The notes under the pieces were generated by a model. The model did no database searches and had not been told where the DNA came from. It saw only the letters and a program-made list of their open reading frames with translations. Source: Talpa occidentalis (taxonomy: Eukaryota; Chordata; Mammalia; Eulipotyphla; Talpidae). Taken from it: DNA of 64,000 nucleotides. A program made the translations under genes and the position numbers. Shown here piece by piece: positions 23,746 through 35,667 of the stretch. Location of the stretch: positions 45,071,199 to 45,135,198 of the forward strand of contig NW_023601104.1 of assembly GCF_014898055.3 (NCBI RefSeq). The letters are read 5' to 3'. Positions within the stretch are counted from its first letter, which is position 1, and every line of letters starts with the position of its first letter.

Positions 23746-24540
23746 GGGCCAACTACCTCAATTCCTGGACTTCATCAAATAAAGTTTCTTTATGTTAGCT
23801 ATGACTTTAGAAATAACTTGATCATCCCATTTGAATTGAGTTATGGCATCAAAAAACAAAGCACTTAAAAGGGTTCTTCTTAAAGTCTTTTTGTTTATGC
23901 TTATACAAGTTTGGGGAAGTTTGCAATAAAGATATACACTAGGCTAGTATCTGGAAATGTTTGAAGTATTCATACCACCTTGTTTGCCTTAGGAGAGTAG
24001 GAATAAAGTAGGATCAGGAAGAGAGTAAAATAATGACTTTCTAATTAGTATGCCACAGGTTTTTTTTTTTTTTTTCCTTTGTCTTCTCTCCACCTTCTGC
24101 TTCTTCATCTTCTCTCTTTCCTTTCTTCCTCATATAATTTCTCTGTATTGTTTGTTAATTGTTAAATGGATCTTTGCATGAAATGTTACTGTCTAAACCA
24201 GGAAAAAAGGACAAAAACAGGAGTGAAACACACATGAAAGCAGGAAACCAAGTCCTATAGGAATGCTAGTCATCAATGCCTTTATTCCCATCTGTAGGGT
24301 ATGCCTAAGCAATTTGAAGAACCATTCAATTCTGCAGAATTCAGTTAGTAAACTGTATCTTTAACTGAAAGAAAAAATGGCAGTAGTGGTAGAATTTCAC
24401 TAACCACTTTATAATTTCAGTTACATATTTTAGACTTAAAAATAGTTATTTAACAATGAAATTGCCTGCCTGCAAATTAAAATGGATAAGAAACAAATAA
24501 TGAATAAATGATGCAATAACTTCTCCCCACTCCATCTTTA
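23746..24540. other. AT-rich DNA, no gene seen
   Basis: A T-run and pyrimidine-rich stretch lie at 24060-24130. No repeat family, RNA gene or exon was recognised. Confidence 0.5.
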
Positions 24541-24786
24541 TCTATGAAATTTCAATGTCTCCTTTCATTTTTTAAATAATGTCTTATTTTCTTGCATCAT
24601 TGTTCATTTCTGTACAATATTCGCTTTTCCCCCTAGGGGTAGTCCCTGTAGATCTTCCCATGATAGAAGCCATGATAGAAGCCATGCAACATAACCATAG
24701 TCCCTGTGCTCTTCCCACCCCTGTTTTGACTCACCTCTTTTCCCCTCTGCTGCTGTATGCCTCAGATCTATGGTCTTGCAAATTTT

Positions 24787-25052
24787 TTTAAAGATTTATT
24801 TATTTATTTATACAAGCACTGGGTACAGTCAGAAGTGTGGGGGGTGGGTGAGAGAATCCACCAGAGCCAGAACGGGGAACAGAACAGACAGACTGACAAA
24901 ATACACTGCTGAGGGGAGCAGCGGGCACAGCAGGAGAGGTCTGTCACGCCATGTGGGACCCTCGCTGGTGGCCAGGGATCGAACCAGCACTGCAGAGGCT
25001 GCGGGCAGCTTCGCAGCCCAGTGCTCAACCACTGTGCCACCAGGGGAGGCCC
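24787..25052 (-). mobile_element. tRNA-derived SINE, younger subfamily, in L1 3' UTR
   Basis: Minus-strand copy with an intact B box (GGATCGAACCAGC). The head ends GTGCCACCAGGGGAGGCCC; the extra G gives CCACCAGGGGAGG, close to a CTCF core. Target-site duplication GCAAATTTT at 24778-24786 and 25053-25061. The L1 text continues across the insertion. Confidence 0.95.
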
Positions 25053-25166
25053 GCAAATTTTGTTTTTTACCTGACCCTTTTTTCAGTTTCCTTATATTCC
25101 ACCTATAAGTGTAGCCATCTGATATTTTTCTTTTCCCTTCTGACTTATTTTGCTTATAAGGCACAA

Positions 25167-25324
25167 TCCATTCCAGCCCCATTAATGTTGCTGAAAATGA
25201 CATGAGTTATCTTTTTTCATCATTCAGTCATATTCCATTGTGTATTCCATTCCAGCCCCATTAATGTTGCTGAAAATGACATGAGTTATCTTTTTTCATC
25301 ATTCAGTCATATTCCATTGTGTAT
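25167..25324. repeat. Perfect 79-bp tandem duplication inside an old L1
   Basis: Copy 1 (25167-25245) and copy 2 (25246-25324) both start TCCATTCCAGCCCC and end TTCCATTGTGTAT, and I find no difference between them. They lie across the ORF2 end of a heavily decayed antisense L1. The duplication must therefore be much younger than the L1, or it is an assembly artefact. Confidence 0.95.
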
Positions 25325-28184
25325 ATATACCACATCTTGATCCATTCATCATCTTCAGGGGCATTTAGGTTGTTTACATATCTCAGCTAATGTAAATAGA
25401 GCTGCAATAAGTATAGGAGTTTAGATTTCGTTTCAAACTAGTATTTTTGTGCCCATTGGGTTGATTCTTAGGAGTAGAATCTCTGGATCCTATGGCATAT
25501 CCCTTTTTAGTGTTTTGAGGCACCTCTACACAACTTTCCATAGTGGCTAAACAAGTTTGCATTCCCATCAGCAATGTAAGAGTTTTCTTTTTTCTCCACA
25601 TCCTTGCCAGAATTTGTTGTCTTTTAGTATTTGTGAAACATTGGCTTTATAAAGTGTATTTCATAATATTCCTTCTCTCTCAATTTCTCGAGTTTTTGTA
25701 GAATAGGCTCTCTTTCATCTTTCAGTGTTTGGTAGAACTCACTTGTGAAACTTTCTGGTCCTGGGCTTTTGCTTTTGGGGAGGTTCTTGATCACTATTTC
25801 AATTTTGCTGTTTTTAATTGATTTGATTAAGTTTTCTGTTCTTTATTGAGCTTTGGACATTTGGATAGTTCTAGGAATTTGTCTGTCATCTAGATTGTTG
25901 AACTTGTTTGCATGTAAATGTTCATAGTAATCTCTAATTATCTTCTGGATTTCTGCTGTGTCTGTTGTAATGTCACCTCTTTCAATTATGACCCCATTCA
26001 AGTAGTCTCCCCCTTTTTTGTTTGTGAGCCTAGATGGAGGTTTGTCTGTTTTGTTTTTTGTTGTTGTTGTTCAAAGAACCAGCTTTTGGTTTCATTGATC
26101 TTTTGTACTGTGTTTTTTTCATTCTGTTTCATTTCTTTCTTTTTTTTTATTATTATCATTATTTCCTTTCTTCGACTGGCATTTAGTTGTTGTTTTTCTA
26201 GTTCTAAATAGATTAAGTTGTTTCTTTGGATTCTTTCTTGTTTCTTGATATAGGCTTATGTTGCTATATGCATTACTCTTATTACAACTTTAACTGTGTC
26301 AGATTCATTCTGGAAAGTTTTGTCCTCATTGTCATTCATCTCTAATTTCTTCTTTGCATACATTAACCCTGTGGTCTTTCTGTAGCCTGTTGTTCTGTCT
26401 CCACGTATGGGGGAGGGTGGGTTCCTTGCTTTCTTTTCATAGTTGATTTCTAGTTTGATGCTTTTATGTCCAGAGAAGATAGTTGTGTGATTTTAATCTT
26501 CATGCACTTGATGTTTGTCCTGTGATCCAATGTATGGTTGATCCTTGGGCATGATCTGTGTGCCATGTCAGAAAACATGTATTCAGGGTCAGGATGTATA
26601 GGGTGCAGTGTCCCATAGATGTAGATTAGGCCCATGTGGTCTAAATCTTTATTTAGGACTATTTTGTCCCTGTTAATTTTTTTGGCTTGTTGATCTGTCC
26701 ATTGGTGGGACTGGAGTGTTGAAGTCTCCTACCATATATGTGTTTTCTCTAATATCTGTTTTCAGAGATGATAGTAATTGTCCAATGTATTTTGATGTTC
26801 CTTCATTTGGTAAGTATATACTGGTGAGTATTATGGCTTCTTGGTTTCCCCTTGATCATTATATGGTGTCCATCTATGTCTCTTCTTACCTTTTTTAAGC
26901 TTGAATCTATTTTATCTGTTATAAGTATGGCTGTCCTTGTTTTCTTTTGGGGCCATTTGCTTGTAGAATTGTTTTCCAACCTTTTACTTTCAATTTGCAT
27001 TTATCTTTAGAATTTAGGTATGTTTCCTAGAAATAGCAGAAGGTTGGATTTTGTTTTCTAATCCAATATACTACTCTGTGTCTTTTTATTGGTGAGTTTA
27101 TTCCATTTATGTTAGGAAGATTATTGACACATTAAAGTATTATTTCCATTTTGTTCATTGTTTTGTGGTTCTATTCAATTCTTGCTTTCGCATTTCTTCT
27201 TCTTCATTCCTCTGATCGTTTAGATTTTAAGGCTTCTTGTAATATTTCTTGGGGTGTGGGTTTAGTAGTAGCAAATTTCAGAAGGTTTGTCTGTTTGAGA
27301 AGACCCTTATTTTTCCCTCATTAAATAAGGTTAACCTTGCAAGACGAAGTATTTTTGGCTGGCATTTTTGTCTTGGGTTTTTTTGAGTATGTTTTTCCAT
27401 TCTTTCCTTGCCTTTGGTATTTCTTCAGAGAATTCTGATGTTAGCTTAATTAGTTTTCCATTATAAGTTATCTGTTTCGTCCCCCTTGTCAGCTTTATTA
27501 TTTTTTCTTTGTCTTGCGCTCTTTGAAGTTTTACTATTATGTGTCATGCTATAGTTTCCCTTTCATTATGATAATTTGACATCCTTCTAGCTTCCTGTAT
27601 TTCAATTTCCATTTCTGTCTTCAAGTTTGGGAAGTTCTATTCAATTATTTCCTTGAATAGTTTTCCATTTCCTTGTCTCTCTCATCTCCTTCTGAGAGTC
27701 CTATGTCTTATATTTCCTTTCTTCATATGTCAGATAACTCTCAAAGTTTCTTAATTCTTTTTCCTTTGTATATATATCTCCTTCCTTTTCTTTTCTTTTT
27801 TTTTTTTTTAGTTCTTTTTGTATCTATATCTATGAGAGTACTGATTTGTTCTTCCATATCATTTATTCTGTTTTCCATGGGCTCCCCCAGATTTTTACAT
27901 CATGCAGATCCTTTATTTTCTTATTTAGTTTCAATTTTATTCTTCTGTTCATTGATTATGTTCCTCATAACATTATTTTCCTTTTCTGCATCTTCTGTTA
28001 TATCTGAGAGTTTTAATTATGACAATTTGGAATACTTCATCTGTCGAGCACAGAAATTTTTCCATGTCACTGTTCCTGGATTCTGGAGGCTGATTTTCTG
28101 TCTGTGATATATTATTCCCAGGAGGGCATACTTGACCATTTGTATTTTTTATTTTTCCCCATTGTTTGCTTTTAGGTTTGTTCT

Positions 28185-28510
28185 AGGTGTGAGTCCACCA
28201 GACTTTTGATGCCAGTTGGCAGGATTTCTGGGCACTCTTACTGGGATATGGATGGTCCTGTTGTACTTCAGGGATGTTGTGGCTGGCAGTTGCAGGTTCC
28301 CTTGGCTTCCACCTAGGTGTGCAACAATCTGACTGGTGGCACTGGTGGGTGGGACTTACTGGAGCATGGGTGTACCTGCTGGGTGTCAGGGCCACTGAGT
28401 CTGGGGGGTGGGGACTCCCACAGCTCCCTAAAGGTGTGAATGATCTGAACTCCAGTGCTGGTGGTCAGGACTTCTGGGCTCTTCTTACCAGGGTTTCCTG
28501 TCTTTACTCT
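28185..28510 (-). repeat. Diverged tandem units in the L1 5' UTR
   Basis: Three stretches begin AGGTGTG at 28185, 28315 and 28432 (spacings 130 and 117). Each then carries a related block: GCCAGTTGGCAGGATTTCTG, GCACTGGTGGGTGGGACTTA and GTGCTGGTGGTCAGGACTTC. The region is clearly G-richer than anything nearby and lies at the 5' end of the antisense L1, where promoter monomers would be expected. Divergence is high, so the repeat structure is tentative. Confidence 0.5.
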
Positions 28511-29696
28511 TGAAGCTAAGTATTCCATATTAATTTCTTGGTGAAGACAAGATGTAACTTGAATGCCTGAACAATGCAGTTTAAAATCTTACAGAACTTA
28601 CAGAATCATGTTACTTTTCCCAGTTAATGAAACAATGCTCTGGAAATGATTTTCTCATATTTCTCTAAGCATACTTAGTGATTGACCCAACAGAAGCTGA
28701 AACAGTGATAATGTGCCCATAGTTTTTACCCTTCCCCTTTGAAATTAGTGGTCTTGTTACTTAAGTTCATAGTACTAAATAAATCAGTTTTAAGTTATGA
28801 TATGAATAATCAATATGAGATTGATGCACTCACCACTGGCGGTCATATCTATTTAAAATTGACTGTAATGGAGAGTATGTTTAGGCATAAGAGAGGTATA
28901 TGACATACAGTCCTGGTAACAAGTTTCTGTGTACTATCTAGTTTAAAAAAAGAATTCTTCTGCTAATTTGTCCACATTCTTTTTTATCCCCTAAGAAGCC
29001 ATTTGTCTTCATCAGTTTTTCTGTGATCATCAAAACAAGATAGTTTTATATTTCTTCCTCAAAATTTTTGACTCTGAAAATGGTGGATTTATTTGACTGA
29101 CCCCATTACTTTTTTTTACCATGATTATAATTGGGAAGAAATTGATTAAAACTCATATTAGGGAGGCACTACTGTTGGTGGTTTAGGGCAAACCAACACA
29201 TTTTCTCAAATGTTGATTTTGATTAACAATTTTTGATTGACTTTATTTTGTAAAGACTTACTGCTATCTAGCATCTTGAATTAAAAACAAGTATTTATTA
29301 AGATTCAAATGACACACAAAGAAATTCATGAAGATTTCATATCCAGAGTGCAAATAGCAAGAAATATAAAAAATTAGATGTAAGTAATATAATTGTTAAT
29401 GTGTTTTTGAAATGGAAAATCTTGGAAAGAAATGAAAGAAATCTCTCAGAAAATATCTCAAAAACACAATTCTAAATACATAGGAAACGTAACAATATGA
29501 GATGCTCAATAGCTGATGAGTGAAAAATCTCTGAAAAGAGCAGTGAAATTGGATCATAATAAATCACAGAAAATTAAAAAGGATTTTCCTATAATTCAAG
29601 ACATAAATCTTCAAATTGAAATATTCCACCAGGGAATCAGGAAAATGAGTAAAAATAGTCTTGCACTTATAGTCCCTGTTAAGAAACTTCAGACTA

Positions 29697-29697
<1 letters not shown>
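28511..29697. other. AT-rich DNA, no gene seen
   Basis: Unique-looking sequence. The A-rich part at 29.23-29.69 kb, ending in a poly-A run, may be a very old sense-strand retroposon of ORF1/HAL1-like type, but I cannot align it with confidence. A reading frame at 29516-29776 runs into the poly-A and is not a gene. Confidence 0.4.

Positions 29698-29727
<30 letters not shown>
29698..29727. repeat. Poly-A run (30 A)
   Basis: An uninterrupted run of 30 A lies just upstream of a SINE. Its position after A-rich old retroposon-like sequence suggests a retroposon tail, but no element was identified with confidence. Confidence 0.95.
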
Positions 29728-29729
<2 letters not shown>

Positions 29730-29750
29730 AGATACAAAAACTAGTAAGAG

Positions 29751-30035
29751 GGGCCTCCCTGGGGCCTCCCTGGTAGTGCAGGAGTTAAAGACAGTGCTAT
29801 CAAGTTATCACCAGTCACTGCAGTATGAGTTTGATTCCCTGGCAGGCCAGGCAGTAACTCATATGGCACAGCAGACCTCTCTTCTCTCACCTGTTTCTCC
29901 CCTCAGTAGTGTATTTCAGTAGATTTGCCTGTTCTGCTCCCCACTCTCTCTGGTGAATCTTCTCACCCCCAACCCCACACCTCTGGTCTACACCCCAGTT
30001 CCTGTATGCATAAATAAGTAAATAAATCTTTAAAG
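29751..30035 (+). mobile_element. tRNA-derived SINE, older subfamily, with duplicated 5' end
   Basis: Plus-strand copy whose first bases are doubled: GGGCCTCCCTG occurs at 29751 and again at 29762, before TAGTGCAGGAGTTAAAG. The B box is GTTTGATTCCC. The tail side is the older type (CACACCTCTGGTCTACACCC) with ATGCATAAATAAGTAAATAA. Flanks AAAACTAGTAAGAG and AAAACTTCCAGTAAGA form an imperfect target-site duplication. Confidence 0.92.
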
Positions 30036-30716
30036 AAAATTTTTAAAAATAAAAACTTCCAGTAAGAAACAAAAAGCAATAAGGAAGGTTCATATTCCTT
30101 CAGTTTTAGTAACTATACTGACAACAAATGCTAGTTTTGAAAAATAAATATTTTCAACCTACAGTTATATTATTAATTTTTGGTAATATGTAGATGAATT
30201 TAGCTGTGCATGGATTTGATAGGTTTACCTTCTATACAGTTTTACTAAATTATGTAAAGAATCACTAAAACAAAATGAGACAAAGACTGAGAAATGGCAA
30301 GGTATATCTTTAAGGAAGCAATGTTTCCTTCCAACATTGACAGGAAATGAAGAAAAGTTCCACTGTGATTAATATCATCAAATCTAGAAAAAAATGAATT
30401 CATGTGGAGAAAGAAAAATCTGAGGAAAAGAAAATTTTAAGAATACAAGGACTAGATTAAGAATATAAATATTTCATTAAGTGCTAGGGAAAATGTAGGA
30501 AAAGTTTATAGTGTTAATAGTATTATTTTATGAAATAGGATTTATCACTTAAAATTTGATATGGAAATAATTGTATGTTTAAGCTTATTTAAAGTCATAC
30601 TCACACATATGGTGAATCAGAAAAGAAGTAAGAAAATATATTAATAGCTATTCTTCTTTAGATTTTTTTAGATAACACACTTCAAAAATACCATGTAAAG
30701 AAATGCTCATATGCAG
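30036..30716. other. AT-rich DNA, no gene seen
   Basis: About 680 bp without a recognised repeat or gene. A-rich on the plus strand around 30.25-30.5 kb. Confidence 0.5.
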
Positions 30717-30730
30717 TTTTGAAGAATGTT

Positions 30731-30950
30731 TTTTTAAAGATTTATTTATGCATACAAGAACTAGGACACAGGCCAGAGATGTGGGGGGCGAGAGGATTTA
30801 CCAGAGATAGAATGGGGAACAGAACAGGCAGATTGACTGAAATACACTGCTGAGGGGAACAGCAGGCAAGTCAGAAGAGATCTGCTGTGCCATGTGGATA
30901 TCTCCCTGGCCAGGGATCCAACTCATGCCCCAGAGCTAGGGAGGCTCCCA
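30731..30950 (-). mobile_element. tRNA-derived SINE, older subfamily, head deleted
   Basis: Minus-strand copy with an ATTTATGCATACAAG tail, the central hairpin (CACTGCTGAGGGGAACAGCAG) and a degenerate B box. About 40 bp of the head, including the A-box region, is missing between CATGCCCCAGAG and CTAGGGAGGC. Imperfect target-site duplication TTTTGAAGAATGTT / TTTTGGAGAATGTT on the two sides. Confidence 0.9.
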
Positions 30951-30966
30951 ATTTTGGAGAATGTTA

Positions 30967-31608
30967 AATGCCTTCATCCACAGCTCTCAAGCAAGGATGA
31001 AACTCATTAAATTCAAATTATTTTCGTTCTTATTGCAAATCAGTTTAGGTTGTACTTAGCATGTTTACATGCATTTTATCTTTATTATAGTTAGGATAAT
31101 TTATTTCCAAAATCTTAAGATCTGTATGCAGGTTTCTGTAGACACTGAACATAATCTATATGTTATTTTGAAAAGCAAGTACTTACTTGAGGACAAATTG
31201 TAAAAATTAAAACAAAACATAATTCTTTGTTACAATAAAAGCATAGGTTGAAGTAAATTAAAACCCTTCAAATGTATGAAGTATACAGATAAAGGTCTGC
31301 TGTATTTTTTTTAATGGATAATCTTCCAGTTCTCAGACATTCAAGCTAAAATTTAACAACTATGGCTCAGAAAAAATCATGTATACATTTATATAGAATA
31401 TGAAATAAATATTATTCCTAGTTCATGACGTATCATCATAATCAATCTGCCTAAGTATCTTCTCTTTTGAATTTATTTAGTTTTATTCCTATATATTCCT
31501 CAATTGCTTTTTCTGTGAACAACCATTGCGATACATCTAATGAACATCCTTTGCTCTGTTTATTTTTTTAAATGTGCATGTTGTTTTTATGTATTTTAGT
31601 TTATATAA
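30967..31608. other. AT-rich DNA, no gene seen
   Basis: About 640 bp of unique AT-rich sequence between two SINEs; nothing recognised. Confidence 0.5.
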
Positions 31609-31619
31609 TAGCACTTTAT

Positions 31620-31856
31620 AAAGATTTATTTATTTATGCATAAAAATAGGGTGAGAGGATTCACCAGAGACAGATTGGGTGACAGAACAGGCAGGTTGAC
31701 TGAAATGCACTACTGAGGGGAGCAGCAAGTGAGACAGGAGAGGTCTATTGTGCCATGTGGGTTAGCTCCCTGGCTGGGGATCAAACTTATGGCTGCAGTG
31801 ACTGCAGATATCTTCATAGTGAGGTGTATCAACCCCTTGTGCCACCAGGGAGGTCC
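31620..31856 (-). mobile_element. tRNA-derived SINE, older subfamily
   Basis: Minus-strand copy that lacks the CCTGTACCCCAGTTC segment: ATTTATGCATAAAAATAGGG runs straight into GTGAGAGGATTCACC. The head ends GTGCCACCAGGGAGGTCC. Flanks CACTTTATAAAG and CACATTATAAAA form an imperfect target-site duplication. Confidence 0.9.
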
Positions 31857-31983
31857 ACAACCACATTATAAAAATTGTGTCCTATCTGTTACTCTTCTCT
31901 ATTTAACACTGTATTGAAGATCTATTTTATTTATAATATGTAAATATCTGGTCTCTTACACCTTATTTCTTTATACTGCATTA

Positions 31984-32245
31984 GGGGTCTTCCAGATGGC
32001 CTAAGAATTAAGTCTCCATGCTATCACTGCAAAGTCCTGAGTTTGATCCCCAGCCAGGGAGCTAATCCACACATGGCACAGCAGACCTCTCCTTTCCCAT
32101 TGCTCTCTTTAGCAGTGTATTTCAGTAAATCTTCTTGTTCTGCTCCCCCCTCTGTCTCTGGTGAATCTGCTCACTCCCCACACCCCTGGCCTACACCCTA
32201 GTTCTTATACACATGCACACAAATAATTTAATATAAAATAAAAAA
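31984..32245 (+). mobile_element. tRNA-derived SINE, older subfamily, diverged
   Basis: Plus-strand copy starting GGGGTCTTCCAGATGGCCTA. The B box region is GAGTTTGATCCCC. The central hairpin is decayed (TTGCTCTCTTTAGCAGTG). The tail has drifted into ACACATGCACACAAATAATT. This is among the most diverged copies in the window. Confidence 0.88.
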
Positions 32246-33049
32246 TATATACCGCTATATGCTGCACTGACCACATGTTGTATGTTCACTGTACCAGACA
32301 GGGAATGAGGACAGTATCCCCCTTCCCACTCTTGAAAGAGAAATGAACATCCTTACACATATCATATTCTCTTATGGACTGTGTCTCCCCAGGGGGATAG
32401 CTAGGTCAAGTCATACATATATTTACCTTAACTAAAAGCAACCTGTTAACCTCTCCCAAGCAAGTGCACCAATCTATCATTCAACAATGGTCTCCACATC
32501 TATAAGTCCTTTTTAATATTGACATTATCAAACATTTACATTTTACCAGTCTACTATAAAAGTGATATTATTATTTTATACATTGTGTCTCTAACCAATA
32601 TTTAATGTAAATAGTTCTTTACATCTTTACTTTTAGATTTCTTTTATATTCTGCCAGTTAATATACATTAGTTTATGTATTTCTATTTTTGATTTATAGG
32701 AGATCCTATTTTTTCTTCACTTGTGAACTCACTAAATAAGTTTCACAAATTGTTTACATAGACAACTTATATTGATATGAACATAGAATTTTATTAAAAC
32801 ATTAATTCCTGGTCCTAAGGTATGTGTGTGTTATATGCATGTATGTGTGTATCTTCCCATGAACTGATACTTTCATAAATTAACTGGCTATATCTTATGA
32901 AAAATAAATTTAAATCCAATGAAATTTGTTAATTTACAAAACAGCAACTCTTTGATTATGAGACAGTGGGAGAAAAGAAGCTAAAATACCATACAAGATA
33001 CTGAGATATATAAAGATTAAACTGATATATAATCTCAGTCAATGAATGA
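32246..33049. other. AT-rich DNA, no gene seen
   Basis: Contains a short TG/TATG-rich stretch at 32820-32855. Positions 32275-32450 are a little less AT-rich and may belong to an old element that I do not recognise. Confidence 0.45.
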
Positions 33050-34375
33050 ATCATCTTTTCCATAAACAGACAAAAGAAAATGGTAGGAATCATGAATACC
33101 TAGAAACTAAACAGCAAGCTGTTCAACAAATATCAGATCATTAGGAAAACAAAGGATAAGTTAAAAAATAATCCCTGGAGGTAAATGAAAATAAGACATG
33201 AGTTATTAGCCCAGAGAATGCAGCAAAAGCAGTATAGAAAGAACATTAATAGTAATGTAGAAGTTAGAAAACAAGAACAACCACAAATTGTCTAAAGTTA
33301 TTCCTAAATAAACTACAGAAAGAGGAAAAAAACTAAATCAATTTAGTTGAAGGAAAAAATAATCAAATTTTCTGTGGCAATAAAGATTAAAAAGTTAATC
33401 CAAAAGATTAATGAAAGCAAGCACTAGTTATTTGAAATGATAAAAAATAAACACAGCTTTAGCCAGACTCACAAAAAAAAGAAAGAAAAAATTCTAATAA
33501 AATCAGAAATAAAAGAGAAGTTATAACAGAAACTACAGAAAAACAGATCATAAGACAGTATTATAAATGGCTACATGGTAACAAATAGTGCAAACCAGAA
33601 GAATTGTAGAAATTCTTAAAAAACAAACCACCATTCCAAGACTAACTCAGAAAGAATTAGAAAATTGCACCAAAACAATTACAAGAAAGTAAATTGAAAC
33701 AGTAGTAAAACCCTACCAAAAGACAAAATCCAGGTCCATATAGCTTCACAAATGAATTTAATTAAACATTAAAAAAATTCTTATTCTCAAACTCTTCAAA
33801 CTTTTCAAAAAATTTAAAAGAAAGTAAAACTTTCAAACACATTTTTGGAGGCCAGCATTACCCTGACTCCAAAATCAGAGTAGTTATTATTTACCTGAAG
33901 AATATCAAAATATGAATTTGAAGGGATATATGCACTCCCATGTACAGCACAGCATTATACAAAGCAGCCAAGAATTAGAAAAAACTAAGTCTTTTTCAAT
34001 GGATCAGTTAATACCAAAGATGAAGTGGAAAACTGTTCAACTATTAAAAAAAGGATGAAATCCTGCCATTTGCAACAATGTGTATGGAAATAGGGGATAT
34101 TTGCTAAGTGAATGAAATCAGATGGAGAAACACAATCATATATGATTAGTCATATGTGGAAGATTAAAGAAAACAAACAAAACAAAAACAGACTCTTAAA
34201 AAACAAAATAGTGGTTACCAAAGAGAATGTAGGTTGAGTAAATTGGGTATGAGGCAATTGTATGATGAAGGCTAGAAACTAGACTTTGGGTGGTGAATGT
34301 GATATAAGTTATACTTCTGAAACCTATACCTTATAAACTAATGTTATTTCAAACAACTGAAAAATAATAAAAGAT
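33050..34375 (+). mobile_element. Old L1, sense, with large internal deletion
   Basis: From 33060 the sequence follows the ORF2 linker (33.37-33.5 kb: AGTTAATCCAAAAGATTAATG, then TTAGCCAGACTCACAAAAAA) and the RT start (33.73 kb: AAAATCCAGGTCCATATAGC). At about 33885 it jumps to the ORF2 C-terminus (TGCACTCCCATGTACAGCAC; CAATGGATCAGTTAATA) and the 3' UTR, ending near 34375 in AATAATAAAAGATTC. About 1.5-2 kb with the RT catalytic core is missing. All frames are broken. Confidence 0.8.
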
Positions 34376-35322
34376 TCTAAGAAACAATCAAGATTTTAAG
34401 ATATGTAGAGACTCATCTGATATATAGTCTAAAACAATAAAGGACTAATTTCTATAATCTTGAGAAACTATTCTTTATTCTATTTGGTCATACCTGTCAT
34501 ATTATTAATTTCACTTACAAAGTTTTTAGAAAGTTGAATCTGAAAAATGAGATTGAGATTAATTTGCATTTATATACTGTCTTTGTATATTATCTATTTT
34601 CTAAATATCTGGAGCCTGTATTTATAGAAACAAAATAAACGTTTCTTATTTTTCTCTACACAAGGTAGAAGATTGTAATAAAGATTGTAGACTATAAATG
34701 TCAGCATCTATTTGATAATGAAGATGCTTAAGACTAAGGGAGGTTTTAACAATGGTACTTTGAAAGAATAAATCCTAATATATCAAAGGATTTTATGCTT
34801 TTTTTTTCACTTAAAGACATAAACTAAGTTTATAAGAATTTTAACTTTCTCCTCCAATACACTTAGAGCAATCATGTCAATTGCCAGTCTAATTTCAGTT
34901 AACCCAATAGGTATTAAAAATAAGCCATTTAAAAAAAAATAGAAATGAGAAAAAGGAAAATTCTCATTACAAAAAAAATTGTTTTACAAATAAAATTAAA
35001 ATTCCTCTAAAATATTACATTTAAAGCAATGCTAGTTATTTATTTTCCTCAATATGCTCTAAATTCTTTCACGTCCGTATAACTGACAAGGATTCATTTA
35101 ACATCTCCTGATTTAGAAAAATTGGTGATTGCTGACTAGACTTTCAGTTAAGGACTTGTATTCACCTTTTTAATACTATTGACATAGTCCATATAATCCA
35201 ATAAATCTTTTATGAATCATATTCATCATAGCTATGGCTTTTGGTGTTTTTTGCCTAAAGTCACCTACAGTGTTATAAATTAAGAAAACTCAATATTGTT
35301 TCAAAGATAAATTTTGCATTTT
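34376..35322. other. AT-rich DNA, no gene seen
   Basis: About 950 bp of unique AT-rich sequence with A- and T-runs; no repeat, RNA gene or exon recognised. Confidence 0.5.
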
Positions 35323-35338
35323 AAAAGTTGGGATCCCT

Positions 35339-35667
35339 GGGCCTCCCCAGTGGCGCAGTGGTTGAGCGCTGGGTTGCAAAGCTGCCCGCGGCCTCTGCGG
35401 CGCCGGTTTGATCCCCGGCTGCTCCCCGGCCACCAGAGGAGGGTCCCACATGGTGGGCAGACCTCTTCTGCCACCTGCTGCTCCCCTCAGCAGTGTACTT
35501 CGGTCCTTCTGCCTGCTCTGCTCCCTGCTCTGGCTCTGGTGAATTCTCTCATCCTCCTGCGCTTCTGACTGTACCCAGTGCATGTATAAACAAAACAAAC
35601 AAACAAACAAATAAATAAATAAATAAACATGCCTCTATATAAAATAAATAAATAAATAAATAAAAAT
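35339..35667 (+). mobile_element. tRNA-derived SINE, younger subfamily, with distinctive tail
   Basis: Plus-strand, near-consensus copy (GGGCCTCCCCAGTGGCGCAG; TGAGCGCTGGGTTGC; B box GGTTTGATCCCC). The tail is unusual: GTGCATGTATAAACAAAAC, then AAAC units, then AAAT units, then AACATGCCTCTATAT, then a second AAAT array. The same unusual order occurs in the SINE at 12.1 kb. A perfect 16-bp target-site duplication, AAAAGTTGGGATCCCT, lies at 35323-35338 and 35668-35683, so the ACATGCCTCTAT segment lies inside the inserted unit. Confidence 0.97.

Larger units (their letters stand above)
24541..28510 (-). mobile_element. Long antisense L1 with 5' UTR, internally deleted
   Basis: Read on the minus strand from the right: GC-richer 5' UTR (28510-28185), an ORF1-like region (about 28.1-27.2 kb), the endonuclease end of ORF2 (about 27.0-26.45 kb), the linker (26.2 kb, complement of GCTGGTTCTTTGAACAAC-like text), and the RT start (25.87-25.66 kb, complement of AAAAGCCCAGGACCAGAAAG). 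It then jumps at about 25650 directly to the Cys-rich C-terminus (25.6-25.33 kb) and the 3' UTR. About 1.8 kb holding the RT catalytic core and thumb is missing. All frames are broken. A SINE and a 79-bp duplication sit in the 3' part. Confidence 0.85.

Noticed and set aside
28274..28528. Overlapping Gly/Trp- and Pro/Ser-rich frames on both strands
   Set aside because: They lie in the GC-richer 5' UTR of the antisense L1; open frames on both strands follow from composition.
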